From Terrimonas sp964445775 (GTDB taxonomy: Bacteria; Bacteroidota; Bacteroidia; Chitinophagales; Chitinophagaceae), in assembly GCA_964445775.1 (NCBI GenBank), contig CAYUMH010000029.1, positions 1-40,428 of the forward strand: a stretch of 40,428 nt of DNA, read 5' to 3'. The position numbers were made by a program, and so were the translations under genes. The notes under the pieces were generated by a model. It did no database searches. It saw nothing but the letters and a program-made list of their open reading frames with translations, and was not told the origin of the DNA. How positions within the stretch are numbered: the first letter of the stretch is position 1; the number at the start of each line of letters is the position of its first letter. This document shows, piece after piece, positions 17,298 to 25,101 of this stretch.

Positions 17298-18077
17298 GTG
17301 TTAGCTACCAGGTTAAAAATAACTTTTTTGGGTACAGGCACCAGCAGTGGTGTGCCGATGATCGCATGCGATTGTGAAGTTTGTCAATCCACTGATAAAA
17401 AAGATACCCGCCTGCGTTCCAGCATCATGGTAGAATCTGATACCACCCGCATTATCGTGGATACAGGCCCCGATTTCAGGTACCAGATGTTAAGGGAAAA
17501 GGTAAAAAAGATAGATGCCGTGTTGTTTACCCACCCGCACCGTGATCATATTGCCGGACTGGACGATATACGGGCTTTTAATTTTTTTCAAAAAACCACC
17601 ATCCCGGTATATGCCAATCAAATGACGGAAGAAGCTATCCGCAGGGACTTTTATTATGCTTTTGACCATCGTAATATACCCGGCCTGCCCCAGATGAACC
17701 TGGTAAGCATCAGCGATAACCCCTTTATTGTTGGCGATATTGCCGTTACCCCTATCTGGGTGATGCACATGAACATGCCGGTGCTGGGCTTTCGTTTTGG
17801 TAACTACACCTATATTACTGACGCAAATTTCATTAATGCCGATTCTATGGACAAAATAAGAGGCAGCCGCGTCATTACCTTAAATGCCCTGCGCCACGAA
17901 AAACATATTTCTCATTTTACATTATCGGAAGCCATAGACATCGTACAGGAATTACAGATCCCGCAGGCTTATTTCACCCATATCTCCCATCAACTCGGGT
18001 TACACCAGGCTGTTTCCGAACAATTGCCTCCGGGCATTCAACTGGCCTATGACGAGCTTTCTATTGTAGTAGAATAA
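17298..18077 (+). CDS. PhnP-like MBL-fold metallo-hydrolase
   Basis: A 259-residue metallo-beta-lactamase-fold protein. LGTGTSSGVPMIACDCEVC (about 11-29) is the PhnP signature, with Cys24, Cys26 and Cys29 in the position of the structural zinc site. THPHRDH (78-84) is the catalytic metal motif HxHxDH. VDTGPDFRYQML, YITDANF and the late YFTHISHQLGLH complete the metal ligands. PhnP hydrolyses cyclic phosphodiesters; most Bacteroidota homologues are outside phn operons and have unknown substrates. No ATG fits, and the gene starts with GTG at 17298, right before the first beta strand. Confidence 0.88.
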   Translation: MLATRLKITFLGTGTSSGVPMIACDCEVCQSTDKKDTRLRSSIMVESDTTRIIVDTGPDFRYQMLREKVKKIDAVLFTHPHRDHIAGLDDIRAFNFFQKTTIPVYANQMTEEAIRRDFYYAFDHRNIPGLPQMNLVSISDNPFIVGDIAVTPIWVMHMNMPVLGFRFGNYTYITDANFINADSMDKIRGSRVITLNALRHEKHISHFTLSEAIDIVQELQIPQAYFTHISHQLGLHQAVSEQLPPGIQLAYDELSIVVE

Positions 18078-18129
18078 TGCTCAGCGTTCAGGTAATTAAA
18101 AAAATAATGTCAAAATAATCAAACTAACA

Positions 18130-18161
18130 TTTGTTAGTATCAATATTATTCCCCATCTTTG
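18130..18161 (+). promoter_or_regulatory. Promoter upstream of a short non-coding unit
   Basis: TTTG at 18130-18133 and CATCTTTG at 18154-18161 (one mismatch to TAnnTTTG) are 20 bases apart, close to the Bacteroidota -33/-7 spacing. Confidence 0.45.
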
Positions 18162-18166
18162 TACTG

Positions 18167-18258
18167 CCTTTAACGATTGCGTCGGTTGCTTGCCTCATAG
18201 CCTATGGCAAATAGCCTTCAGAATGTGCCATCACAATTTTGCGGTGGCACATTTTTTT
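18167..18258 (+). ncRNA. Candidate small RNA of about 90 nt
   Basis: A promoter (18130-18161) and an intrinsic terminator frame this stretch, which has no convincing reading frame. It would fold into a first hairpin TTGC/GCAA with inner CATA/TATG around 18190-18210. The terminator is AATGTGCCA (18222-18230) with TGGCACATT (18245-18253) and T to 18258. A separate -7 element for the downstream acyl-CoA dehydrogenase lies after the terminator, so the unit is self-contained. No known RNA family is recognised. Confidence 0.4.
18222..18258 (+). terminator. Intrinsic terminator
   Basis: AATGTGCCA (18222-18230) and TGGCACATT (18245-18253) pair over 9 bases, followed by a T-run to 18258. It ends either the candidate small RNA or read-through from the MBL gene. 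Confidence 0.75.
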
Positions 18259-18275
18259 ACCGTTAACAGGTGTAG

Positions 18276-18283
18276 TAAGTTTG
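18276..18283 (+). promoter_or_regulatory. -7 promoter element of the acyl-CoA dehydrogenase gene
   Basis: TAAGTTTG matches TAnnTTTG exactly, 51 bases before the ATG and just after a terminator. Confidence 0.45.
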
Positions 18284-18334
18284 GGGAAGAGAGTATAACC
18301 CGGATAAAGGAAAACATCGTAAATAACCAGTCGT

Positions 18335-19477
18335 ATGAACTTTGAAACATCAGAAATTACACAACAGGTAGCACAAACCGCCAGAGAATTTGCCCGTCAA
18401 CATATACTACCCCACGTAATGCAATGGGATGAAAGCCAGGAATTTCCCATAGACGTTTTTAAAGCCATGGGGCAACTGGGCTTAATGGGCGTATTAGTAC
18501 CCGAAGAATACGGAGGTGCCGGCTTAGGATATGTAGAATATAAAACGATCATTGAAGAAATAGCCAAAGTTTGTGGCTCAATAGGCCTTAGTCTGGCGGC
18601 ACATAATTCACTTTGTACCGGCCATATTTTAAACTTTGGCAATGCGGAACAGAAGAAAAAATACTTACCCAAACTGGCCACAGCCGAATATTTAGGGGCC
18701 TGGGGATTAACCGAAGCCAATACCGGCAGTGATGCGGGTAATATGCAATGTACCGCCACCCGCGACGGGGATGACTGGATCATCAATGGTACTAAAAACT
18801 GGATCACCCACGGTAAAAGCGGCGATATTGCCGTTGTTATCTGCCGTACCGGTGAGCCGAGAAGCAAGAATAATTCCACCGCTTTTATTGTAGAAAGAAC
18901 GATGACCGGCTTCAGCGCCGGTAAAAAAGAAAATAAACTGGGTATGCGCGCCAGCGAAACCACTGAAATGATATTTGACAACTGCCGGGTATCAGATGAG
19001 CAGCGTTTAGGAGAGATCGGCGACGGCTTTAAACAGGCCATGAAGGTATTGGACGGCGGGCGTATATCAATCGCCTCCCTCTCCCTGGGCATTGCCAAAG
19101 GGGCTTATGAAGCGGCTTTACAATACTCCCAGGAGCGTCACCAGTTTGACAAACCCATTGCCAGTTTCCAGGGTATATCGTTTAAACTGGCCGATATGGC
19201 CACCGAAATTGCCGCTGCCGAGTTATTGACACTGCAGGCCTGCGACCTGAAAAACCGCCACCAGCCTATGACCAAACAGGCGGCCATGGCAAAATATTAT
19301 GCCAGCGAAGTGGCCGTTAAGGTAGCCAATGATGCCGTACAGGTATTTGGCGGTTACGGCTATACAAAAGATTTCCCGGTAGAGAAGTTTTACAGGGATG
19401 CCAAATTATGTACCATTGGAGAAGGTACCAGCGAAATACAAAAACTGGTCATCAGCCGCGAAATACTGCGCAGCTAA
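18335..19477 (+). CDS. Acyl-CoA dehydrogenase (short-chain / butyryl type)
   Basis: A 380-residue flavoprotein of family-typical length. Recognisable are GLTEANTGSDAGNMQCTA (FAD and substrate contacts), GTKNWITHG, the MRASETTEMIFDNCRV loop, LDGGRISIASLSLGIAKGAYE, and near the end QVFGGYGYTKDFPVEKFYRDAKLCTIGEGTSEIQ in separate blocks. Glu363 in IGEGTSE is the catalytic base at the short-chain position. It catalyses the first, FAD-linked step of fatty-acid or branched-chain acyl-CoA oxidation and passes electrons to ETF, in the cytoplasm. The gene is a single unit closed by a hairpin at 19527-19554. Chain-length preference is inferred only. Confidence 0.93.
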   Translation: MNFETSEITQQVAQTAREFARQHILPHVMQWDESQEFPIDVFKAMGQLGLMGVLVPEEYGGAGLGYVEYKTIIEEIAKVCGSIGLSLAAHNSLCTGHILNFGNAEQKKKYLPKLATAEYLGAWGLTEANTGSDAGNMQCTATRDGDDWIINGTKNWITHGKSGDIAVVICRTGEPRSKNNSTAFIVERTMTGFSAGKKENKLGMRASETTEMIFDNCRVSDEQRLGEIGDGFKQAMKVLDGGRISIASLSLGIAKGAYEAALQYSQERHQFDKPIASFQGISFKLADMATEIAAAELLTLQACDLKNRHQPMTKQAAMAKYYASEVAVKVANDAVQVFGGYGYTKDFPVEKFYRDAKLCTIGEGTSEIQKLVISREILRS

Positions 19478-19526
19478 CGACCATCAACCATAATACTTCA
19501 TTTATACGGCTTAAACCACCATTTAT

Positions 19527-19554
19527 AAAAGCTTGCAGCAATGCAAGCTTTTTC
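19527..19554 (+). terminator. Intrinsic terminator of the acyl-CoA dehydrogenase gene
   Basis: AAAAGCTTGCA (19527-19537) and TGCAAGCTTTT (19542-19552) pair perfectly around a GCAA tetraloop, with a T-run. Confidence 0.85.
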
Positions 19555-19643
19555 TTTGTTTCTTTGCACCACATAAACCTGATCATAAAAGTTGTCTTAC
19601 CGGTGAAAGGAAGACTTACCGCCTGACAAATAAAAAACACATC

Positions 19644-21314
19644 ATGAAATTAAAATTCTTATCGTTTCTTGCCATTATTGGTATAGTGGTATTTACTTCC
19701 TGTAATAAATCCGGCAAAACCGGCTTACTGATTCCGGAAGATGCAGCGATCGTTTTTACCATCAACTCACAATCATTAAGTGAAAAAATTACCTGGCAGG
19801 ATATCCAGGCCAGTGAATGGTACAAAGACATTCAGCAAAAAAGCACCAATGACGATACGGCCATGGCAGCATTGGTAGCCAACCCCGAAAAATCGGGCAT
19901 TGACATTAAAGCCGGTTTTGCCTTTTTTATGAAACCCCAGAACAATGGTGGCTACCTTGTTTTCCAGGGTAAATTAAAAAGTGCTGCTGATTTTGAAGCC
20001 GCTTTAAAAAATGTAAAACAAGGTATCAGTATTCAAAAGAAAGATGACCTTAGTTATACCAGCCTGGACGATAACGCTGTACTGACATGGAACAGCTCGC
20101 GTTTTATGTTTATTGCGGACGCTCCCATGAACCTTACCGGTGATTTTGGCGGTTCAGGTCGCAGTACCCGTTTTGGTACCGACAGCTTATTAACATTTGC
20201 TAAAACCACCTATGCATTAAGCGGTAAAAAACTATTGGACAGCGATAAACGTTTTGCCGACCTGGTAACCAGTAAAGGCGATCTGCATTATTGGATCAGT
20301 GCCGAAAAAATGTACAGCAACTCTTTTGCAGGTGGTATTTTAAGCATGATGAAGTTTAACAGCCTGATCGAAGGAAATATCAGTACAGGAACCCTGAGTT
20401 TTGAGAACGGCAAAATTTCCCTGGCCGGTGAACAGTTTTATGGTAAAGAACTTGCCAAGATCATGGATAAATATAACAGCGAAGGTGTAGGTGCCGACGT
20501 GGTAAACCGCCTGCCTTCAGGTGATGCCCTGGCTGCCGGCGTTTATAAATTATCTATCCCTATGATCATTGACATCATCCGCCTGGCAGGTGCTGATGGA
20601 ATTGCCAATAGTTATTTAGGCAAAAACAATCTTTCACTGGATGAGATCGCCGCTGCTTTCAAAGGTGATATCGCTTTTGCCTTAACCGGTGTTGAGAAAA
20701 AAACAGTAACAAACACTTATGACGGTTATGATGGTAAACCGGAGACCTATACCTACGAAAAAGAAAATCCGAAAATGGTTTTGGGCATTTCTATCGTGCA
20801 GGACAAATTCAACAAGTTATATGATATGTTGCTGAAAGAAATGGGCGGCGAGAAACCTAATGATATGTTTATCAAAAATGAAAAGGACTGGTTTATTGTG
20901 GGTACCGATTCAGCTGCCCAGGAAGCATTCCTGGCCGGTAATAACAAACCTAATTATGCTGATAAATTAAAAGGACATAACCTGAACTTTTTTGTGAATA
21001 TTCCACAGGTTATCGAAGCATTCAGAGGTAAGAATAACGATAGCATTGCCAATGCTATGGCTGACCTGTCAAAAGCAACCTGGTTGGAGTTCTCTGCTAA
21101 TTGCGACTACAAAAAAAGCAAAGCTACTTACAATATGGAAGTACTGTTAAGCGATAAAAGTATTAACAGCTTAAAACAGATCAATAAATATGCTGATCAA
21201 ATGAATGCTTTGGAAAAAAAACAAAGAGCACAATGGATGACCGAACTCCCGGTAGTTGATACCGTTTCAGCTATATTGGTTGAGCCAGCGGCACCAGTAA
21301 AACCAAAAAAATAA
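19644..21314 (+). CDS. DUF4836-family lipoprotein
   Basis: From the ATG at 19644 the protein is 556 residues with a lipoprotein signal (FLAIIGIVVFTSC, Cys20). The frame is open to 19533, but that part runs through the preceding terminator and would bury the signal peptide. The opening of the mature protein (LLIPEDAAIVFTINSQSLSEK, then the WYKDI motif) matches the Bacteroidota DUF4836 family, which I recall as about this length. Function is unknown. The repeated MAALVANPEKSGIDI and DLHYWISAEKMY blocks suggest a two-lobed beta-rich fold. Single-gene unit between two terminators; no operon partner to hint at a role. Confidence 0.85.
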   Translation: MKLKFLSFLAIIGIVVFTSCNKSGKTGLLIPEDAAIVFTINSQSLSEKITWQDIQASEWYKDIQQKSTNDDTAMAALVANPEKSGIDIKAGFAFFMKPQNNGGYLVFQGKLKSAADFEAALKNVKQGISIQKKDDLSYTSLDDNAVLTWNSSRFMFIADAPMNLTGDFGGSGRSTRFGTDSLLTFAKTTYALSGKKLLDSDKRFADLVTSKGDLHYWISAEKMYSNSFAGGILSMMKFNSLIEGNISTGTLSFENGKISLAGEQFYGKELAKIMDKYNSEGVGADVVNRLPSGDALAAGVYKLSIPMIIDIIRLAGADGIANSYLGKNNLSLDEIAAAFKGDIAFALTGVEKKTVTNTYDGYDGKPETYTYEKENPKMVLGISIVQDKFNKLYDMLLKEMGGEKPNDMFIKNEKDWFIVGTDSAAQEAFLAGNNKPNYADKLKGHNLNFFVNIPQVIEAFRGKNNDSIANAMADLSKATWLEFSANCDYKKSKATYNMEVLLSDKSINSLKQINKYADQMNALEKKQRAQWMTELPVVDTVSAILVEPAAPVKPKK

Positions 21315-21330
21315 TTAATATAATAAGCAG

Positions 21331-21373
21331 AGGGTACAATAATGGTCGTATGGCCTATTATTGTACCCTTTTT
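21331..21373 (+). terminator. Intrinsic terminator of the DUF4836 gene
   Basis: AGGGTACAATAA (21331-21342) pairs with TTATTGTACCCT (21358-21369), followed by T to 21373. Confidence 0.85.
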
Positions 21374-21469
21374 ATTTTTCCGTTATTCATTATTACGTGT
21401 ATCGCACGTTTTTTAACAAAACAGGCGGTTACAGGAATACCGGTAATGTTGTAGCTTTAAACTTCAATC

Positions 21470-21492
21470 ATCACTATCCTATAAATAGTGAT
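21470..21492. promoter_or_regulatory. Inverted repeat upstream of the ABC transporter genes
   Basis: ATCACTAT (21470-21477) and ATAGTGAT (21485-21492) are perfect inverted copies with a 7-base spacer, 16 bases before the ATPase start codon. It could be an operator or a hairpin over the ribosome landing site. Confidence 0.4.
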
Positions 21493-21507
21493 TTATTTTA
21501 CTGATAC

Positions 21508-22149
21508 ATGATACTATCCATTAAAAACTTATTGCCCGGCTACTTTGAACAACAACGCACCACTACCTCCGAAATATGGGGTAAGGATATTGTATTTAAT
21601 AAAGGAGAGCTGGTAAAGATTGTTGCACCATCCGGCAGTGGTAAAACATCGCTGATGCATTTTTTATATGGTATGCGACAACAATACAAGGGAGAGGTAC
21701 TATATGATACCAAACCGCTTAAAAGTTTTACGCCGGAGGATTTTGCCCTGGTACGCACTAACCAGGTGAGCATTGTTTTCCAGGATATGAAATTACTACC
21801 GGAATCAACCGTATTGGAGAACCTGGAAATAAAAAGACAACTGGCTCCTTTTCATGATGGTGATAAAGTACTGGAAATGGCCAGGAGATTAGGCCTGGGC
21901 GATAAATTATCGTCGCGGGGAAAAACCTGCTCCTATGGCGAACAGCAACGTGTTGCCATTATCCGCTCTTTATTACAACCTTTTGATTATTTATTGCTGG
22001 ATGAACCTTTTAGTCACCTGGATAATAATAACGCAGAAAAGGCTATGGAGCTGATCATTGAAGAAGCCAAGCTAAGGAACGCTACGGTAATCTTGGCAGA
22101 CCTGGAAAAGATAGACTTCTATCCTTATACCAGTATTTATTACCTGTAA
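21508..22149 (+). CDS. ABC transporter ATP-binding protein (LolD/MacB-like)
   Basis: A 213-residue nucleotide-binding domain. Walker A is APSGSGKTS (40-48), where Ala40 replaces the usual first Gly. The Q-loop is VFQDMKLLPESTVLENL, the signature reads CSYGEQQRVAI (Tyr in place of the first Gly of SGGEQQ), and Walker B with D-loop is LLLDEPFSHLD. Overall it is closest to ATPases of the MacB/LolD/FtsE group, which work with FtsX-like permeases. The H-loop region near ATVILADLEKID lacks the usual His. ATP hydrolysis may therefore be weak or altered. The permease follows 61 bases downstream. Confidence 0.88.
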   Translation: MILSIKNLLPGYFEQQRTTTSEIWGKDIVFNKGELVKIVAPSGSGKTSLMHFLYGMRQQYKGEVLYDTKPLKSFTPEDFALVRTNQVSIVFQDMKLLPESTVLENLEIKRQLAPFHDGDKVLEMARRLGLGDKLSSRGKTCSYGEQQRVAIIRSLLQPFDYLLLDEPFSHLDNNNAEKAMELIIEEAKLRNATVILADLEKIDFYPYTSIYYL

Positions 22150-22210
22150 TGTGAGCCTCTTCAGGACATGTTCTGTACTAATTTTTACTTTTAAACTCTG
22201 ACCTTATTAT

Positions 22211-23413
22211 ATGGCGCTATCATTTAAACCTATAAAACCATTATTACAAACAGGTGGAAAAGGAGGCTCGGGTTTCTTTTCTTTTTTAGGCCTGGGTATC
22301 GGGGTACTGTTGCTGTTATGTTCTGTACAGATGTATATCAACATCCAGCAGTTATTAAAAGAAGGCAGCATCCGTAAAAACGGGTACGATTATATATCCA
22401 TTACCAAGCCCATTACCAACGAGACCATGGGTCAGCCTGAAAAAAGTTTGTTTACCCAGCAGGATATAGATGGGTTAAAAGCCAACCCGCTGATTGATAA
22501 TGTATCTCCTTTAATACCCAACGATTTCAGGGTAATGTTAAGTGCAGGCGATGTGGTACCCTTCCGGACAGATATGTTTTTAGAAACCCTGGACAATGAT
22601 TTTTTAGACACCCTTCCACCCAGCTTTACCTGGCAGCCAGGTCAGCAAACCCTTCCGATAATCCTGTCCTCCGATTTTTTCGAAATATACAATGTATTTG
22701 CGCCGGGTCAGAACCTGCCCCAGATATCAAAGGAAACAGCTGGTGGCATGGTAGTACATGTACATTGTGAAGGGAATAATAATAACGAAGTATTTTATGG
22801 CCGCATAGTAGCTTTCAGCGACCGGGTAAACTCAGTACTGGTGCCTAAAGCATTTTTAAGCTGGGCAAACGAAAAATTTGGTAAAAATAAAGGCGTATCC
22901 TCTTCCCGCCTGTTCATCAAAACCAAAGACGCTAATAATACCGAGCTGCTGAAATTCTTCGACAGCAAGGGCTATAAACTGAATAAGGATAAAACTTTAC
23001 TGGGGCGTAATAAAATTGTTATCCAGGGTATTTTCAGTGCCTTGGGCATTTTTGGCCTGCTGGTCGTAATTTTAGCCTTACTGTTATTCTCCTTTTACCT
23101 GCAGTTGGTCATCGCCCGCAGTAAGGACAACCTGCAGTTATTACTTACCATCGGGTATTCACCAAAATGGCTGGGCAGTAATTTTTCGCGCCGCTTTGTG
23201 CCCATGTACCTCGTGATTGTTTTTGGCGCATTAATAGCCACTCAGCTTATGCAATGGGGTTTTCATCAATTTGTAATGTATAACCGGCCTGAACTCTCTT
23301 CTGTTGTACATTGGTCGGTAATCAGTATCGCGGTAATATTGGTATTACTTTCAGTGATCACCAATTACAGGCTGGTAAAAAAATTATTGTATAAGTTGTA
23401 TTCTACTGAATAG
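22211..23413 (+). CDS. FtsX/MacB-like ABC transporter permease
   Basis: A 400-residue membrane protein with the layout of FtsX-like permeases: first helix at about 20-44 (GFFSFLGLGIGVLLLLCSVQMYI), a long extracytoplasmic domain (about 45-268), then three helices (about 272-298, 325-348, 368-390). It pairs with the ATPase just upstream. Such pairs transmit force across the membrane or extract lipoproteins or peptides. No periplasmic adaptor or lipoprotein partner gene is next to them, so the substrate is unknown. Confidence 0.85.
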   Translation: MALSFKPIKPLLQTGGKGGSGFFSFLGLGIGVLLLLCSVQMYINIQQLLKEGSIRKNGYDYISITKPITNETMGQPEKSLFTQQDIDGLKANPLIDNVSPLIPNDFRVMLSAGDVVPFRTDMFLETLDNDFLDTLPPSFTWQPGQQTLPIILSSDFFEIYNVFAPGQNLPQISKETAGGMVVHVHCEGNNNNEVFYGRIVAFSDRVNSVLVPKAFLSWANEKFGKNKGVSSSRLFIKTKDANNTELLKFFDSKGYKLNKDKTLLGRNKIVIQGIFSALGIFGLLVVILALLLFSFYLQLVIARSKDNLQLLLTIGYSPKWLGSNFSRRFVPMYLVIVFGALIATQLMQWGFHQFVMYNRPELSSVVHWSVISIAVILVLLSVITNYRLVKKLLYKLYSTE

Positions 23414-23457
23414 GTTACTGAATCCTGTGACGGTTACTGTTAGGCCATACATAGCTT

Positions 23458-23496
23458 AACACCTCAGGGTAAAAAAACATTTTTCCGGGTGTTTTT
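23458..23496 (+). terminator. Possible terminator after the ABC permease gene
   Basis: AACACC (23458-23463) pairs with GGTGTT (23488-23493) around a large loop, followed by T to 23496. Weak because of the 24-base loop. Confidence 0.4.
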
Positions 23497-23533
23497 CCCA
23501 TCCGGGCTAAAAAAACAAGCTCTACTTTTACAT

Positions 23534-23554
23534 TGAACGTGGCGTAAGCGTTCA
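23534..23554. promoter_or_regulatory. Inverted repeat at the promoter of the receptor-array genes
   Basis: TGAACG (23534-23539) and CGTTCA (23549-23554) are inverted copies with a 9-base spacer, directly upstream of the -7 element at 23562, where a response-regulator dimer could bind. Confidence 0.35.
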
Positions 23555-23561
23555 TGCACAT

Positions 23562-23569
23562 TAACTTTG
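23562..23569 (+). promoter_or_regulatory. -7 element placed 4 bases before the start codon
   Basis: TAACTTTG matches TAnnTTTG exactly and ends 4 bases before the ATG at 23574. Transcription from it would start at or next to the start codon, giving a leaderless mRNA. Confidence 0.45.
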
Positions 23570-23573
23570 CTAC

Positions 23574-24266
23574 ATGGAAGCACTATTAAAAAACTGGCAG
23601 TCGACACTCTATATGTGGCCGGCTGCCTTTTTAATAACACTTTTTTTTGCTCTCCTGTTTTGTATTCCCTCTGTCGGTTCCCGCAATATTCCTCTAGCAA
23701 TAAAATTATACCTTATTGCATACGGTTGTACTTTTATTATTATTGACGGAACAACACTCATCAGGCATCAATATGATTATTATGCGTATCAAGTACAGCA
23801 TTATACAGATTATATCTTTACTATTATTGAGTTTATACTCATTGCCTATTACTTCTACACACACAATCTTAACTCACTACAAAAAAGAATACTTACAATT
23901 TTAACTATTTTGTTTTTAATAGCATCGTTTGTATTTTCATTCCAACTCCCCCATGGACTTGCTGTAGCAAGACTATATACCACCCAGGTATTCTTATTAT
24001 TAATTCCATCATTTTTTTATTTTAGAAATCTTTTTAAAAGCCCTACAACCATCGATATTGCAAACACACCTTCTTTCTGGATATCCACGGGCATCACTTT
24101 CTTTTTACTTTGTACCATGTCCCTCTCTGTAATTGAAACTTTTTTCCTTAATCACAAGCCTCATATATTGGAAAAACTATACCCCATCTATTATATATTT
24201 TATATACTGATGTTTTGTATGTTTTTCAGGGCCTATTTGTGCAAACCGGCGACATCCAACTCTTAA
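23574..24266 (+). CDS. Seven-helix membrane protein, receptor-array copy 1
   Basis: A 230-residue protein made of seven hydrophobic segments (about 15-33, 42-60, 75-95, 104-122, 131-150, 167-190, 202-222) with short loops and no large domain. The C-terminal third holds LYTTQVFLLLIPSFFYF, PSFWISTGITFFLLCTM, LSVIETFFLNH and KLYPIYYIFYI, nearly the same in copies 2 and 3. I do not recognise a named family. Position next to sensor-less histidine kinases suggests a separate membrane receptor or sensor unit. Its 3' end carries a fossil of the kinase gene start (24239-24286), showing it arose by tandem duplication. AT-rich, partly because of Phe, Ile and Tyr codons. Confidence 0.85.
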   Translation: MEALLKNWQSTLYMWPAAFLITLFFALLFCIPSVGSRNIPLAIKLYLIAYGCTFIIIDGTTLIRHQYDYYAYQVQHYTDYIFTIIEFILIAYYFYTHNLNSLQKRILTILTILFLIASFVFSFQLPHGLAVARLYTTQVFLLLIPSFFYFRNLFKSPTTIDIANTPSFWISTGITFFLLCTMSLSVIETFFLNHKPHILEKLYPIYYIFYILMFCMFFRAYLCKPATSNS

Positions 24267-24286
24267 TTATAAATATTTTAAAATAA
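24239..24286 (+). pseudogene. Fossil of the histidine-kinase gene start
   Basis: The 3' end of receptor copy 1 contains, out of frame with it, GTG then QTGDIQLLIINILK and a stop. The kinase gene at 25782 starts MQTGDIQIINFVLL in the same overlapping position relative to receptor copy 3. About 22 bases (TGCAAACCGGCGA-ATCCAA, one C/T change) are shared. The copy therefore descends from a receptor gene that once directly overlapped a kinase gene. Confidence 0.75.
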
Positions 24287-24290
24287 CCCG

Positions 24291-24968
24291 ATGGAGATAA
24301 TGATAAAAATATGGCGAATTACACTGTTCTTATGGCCAACACTTATTTTGTTAACTTTCTTTCTTACGATTCTCTTTTTTTATCCGAATAAAAGACATGG
24401 GAATATTCCTTTATCAGTAAAATTATACCCCCTTACTTTTTGCATTGGTCTTATTATAATAAACGTAACAACAGTACTGACAAATGAACACTCTAAATTT
24501 CTAAACGCTTGTGTAGATTATCTTATTACAACTATTGAGTTCCTATTAATAAATTACTACTTTTACTCCCTCAACCAAAATACAAAGCAAAAAAGAGTCC
24601 TTAAATATTTAACTGGATTATTTTTACTTATTGCGATTATATTAGCATTTCAGCTACCGACCCAACATGCGGTAGTAAGATTGTACACTACACAGGTGTT
24701 TTTACTATTACTCCCTACTTTCTTTTATTTTAAAACTTTGTTTAAAACCAATTCGGTAATGAATATCAGTAATACCCCTGCTTTCTGGATATCAACAGGC
24801 ATTGCCTTCTTTTTACTTTGCACAATGATCCTTTCCGTAATCGAAACTTTTTTTCTTAATCACCGTCCGGATATACTGGCAAAACTTTATCCGACCTATT
24901 ATATATTTTATATAATAATGTTTTTGATGTTCTTAAAGGCTTACCTGTGCCGACCAGTTGAAAAATAA
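24291..24968 (+). CDS. Seven-helix membrane protein, receptor-array copy 2
   Basis: A 225-residue paralogue of copy 1 with the same seven hydrophobic segments. The last third (LYTTQVFLLLLPTFFYF, PAFWISTGIAFFLLCTM, LSVIETFFLNHRPDIL, KLYPTYYIFYI) is almost unchanged, while the first four helices and their loops differ strongly. It starts 24 bases after copy 1 and 4 bases after the fossil kinase start, so it is co-transcribed with copy 1. Variation in the first half fits a ligand-facing part and a constant kinase-facing part, an inference from the pattern only. Confidence 0.85.
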   Translation: MEIMIKIWRITLFLWPTLILLTFFLTILFFYPNKRHGNIPLSVKLYPLTFCIGLIIINVTTVLTNEHSKFLNACVDYLITTIEFLLINYYFYSLNQNTKQKRVLKYLTGLFLLIAIILAFQLPTQHAVVRLYTTQVFLLLLPTFFYFKTLFKTNSVMNISNTPAFWISTGIAFFLLCTMILSVIETFFLNHRPDILAKLYPTYYIFYIIMFLMFLKAYLCRPVEK

Positions 24969-24991
24969 TAATTTTACCTCATTTTAAATTC

Positions 24992-25029
24992 CTTTACCTG
25001 CTACTCCTTGCGGAAGATAATAGGTAAAG
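24992..25029. promoter_or_regulatory. Inverted TTTACCT / AGGTAAA sites upstream of receptor copy 3
   Basis: CTTTACCT (24992-24999) and AGGTAAAG (25022-25029) are perfect inverted copies. They resemble the half-sites of the dyad at 25065-25080, so the gap holds four related sites. It could also fold as a hairpin ending receptor copy 2. Confidence 0.4.
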
Positions 25030-25064
25030 TATTATCAGGTGCTCAGCAATGTACTGCTACTTTT

Positions 25065-25080
25065 AGGTTAACATTAACCT
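25065..25080. promoter_or_regulatory. Dyad AGGTTAA-CA-TTAACCT, probable regulator binding site
   Basis: A perfect 16-base dyad placed 9 bases upstream of the -7 element TAATTTTG (25090-25097). Its position and symmetry fit a dimeric NarL-type regulator such as the one encoded at 26567. Confidence 0.5.
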
Positions 25081-25089
25081 TCGGTTCAT

Positions 25090-25097
25090 TAATTTTG
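25090..25097 (+). promoter_or_regulatory. -7 element 4 bases before the start of receptor copy 3
   Basis: TAATTTTG matches TAnnTTTG exactly and is followed by AAGG and the ATG, the same 4-base spacing as upstream of copy 1. A leaderless transcript is predicted. Confidence 0.45.
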
Positions 25098-25101
25098 AAG
25101 G

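Noticed and set aside
19533..19643. N-terminal extension of the DUF4836 protein
   Set aside because: It would start inside the preceding terminator and bury the lipoprotein signal peptide.
21508..23413. ABC pair as the exporter of the 27-residue peptide
   Set aside because: No C39 peptidase domain, FtsX-like architecture, separate transcription unit 4 kb away; no positive evidence.
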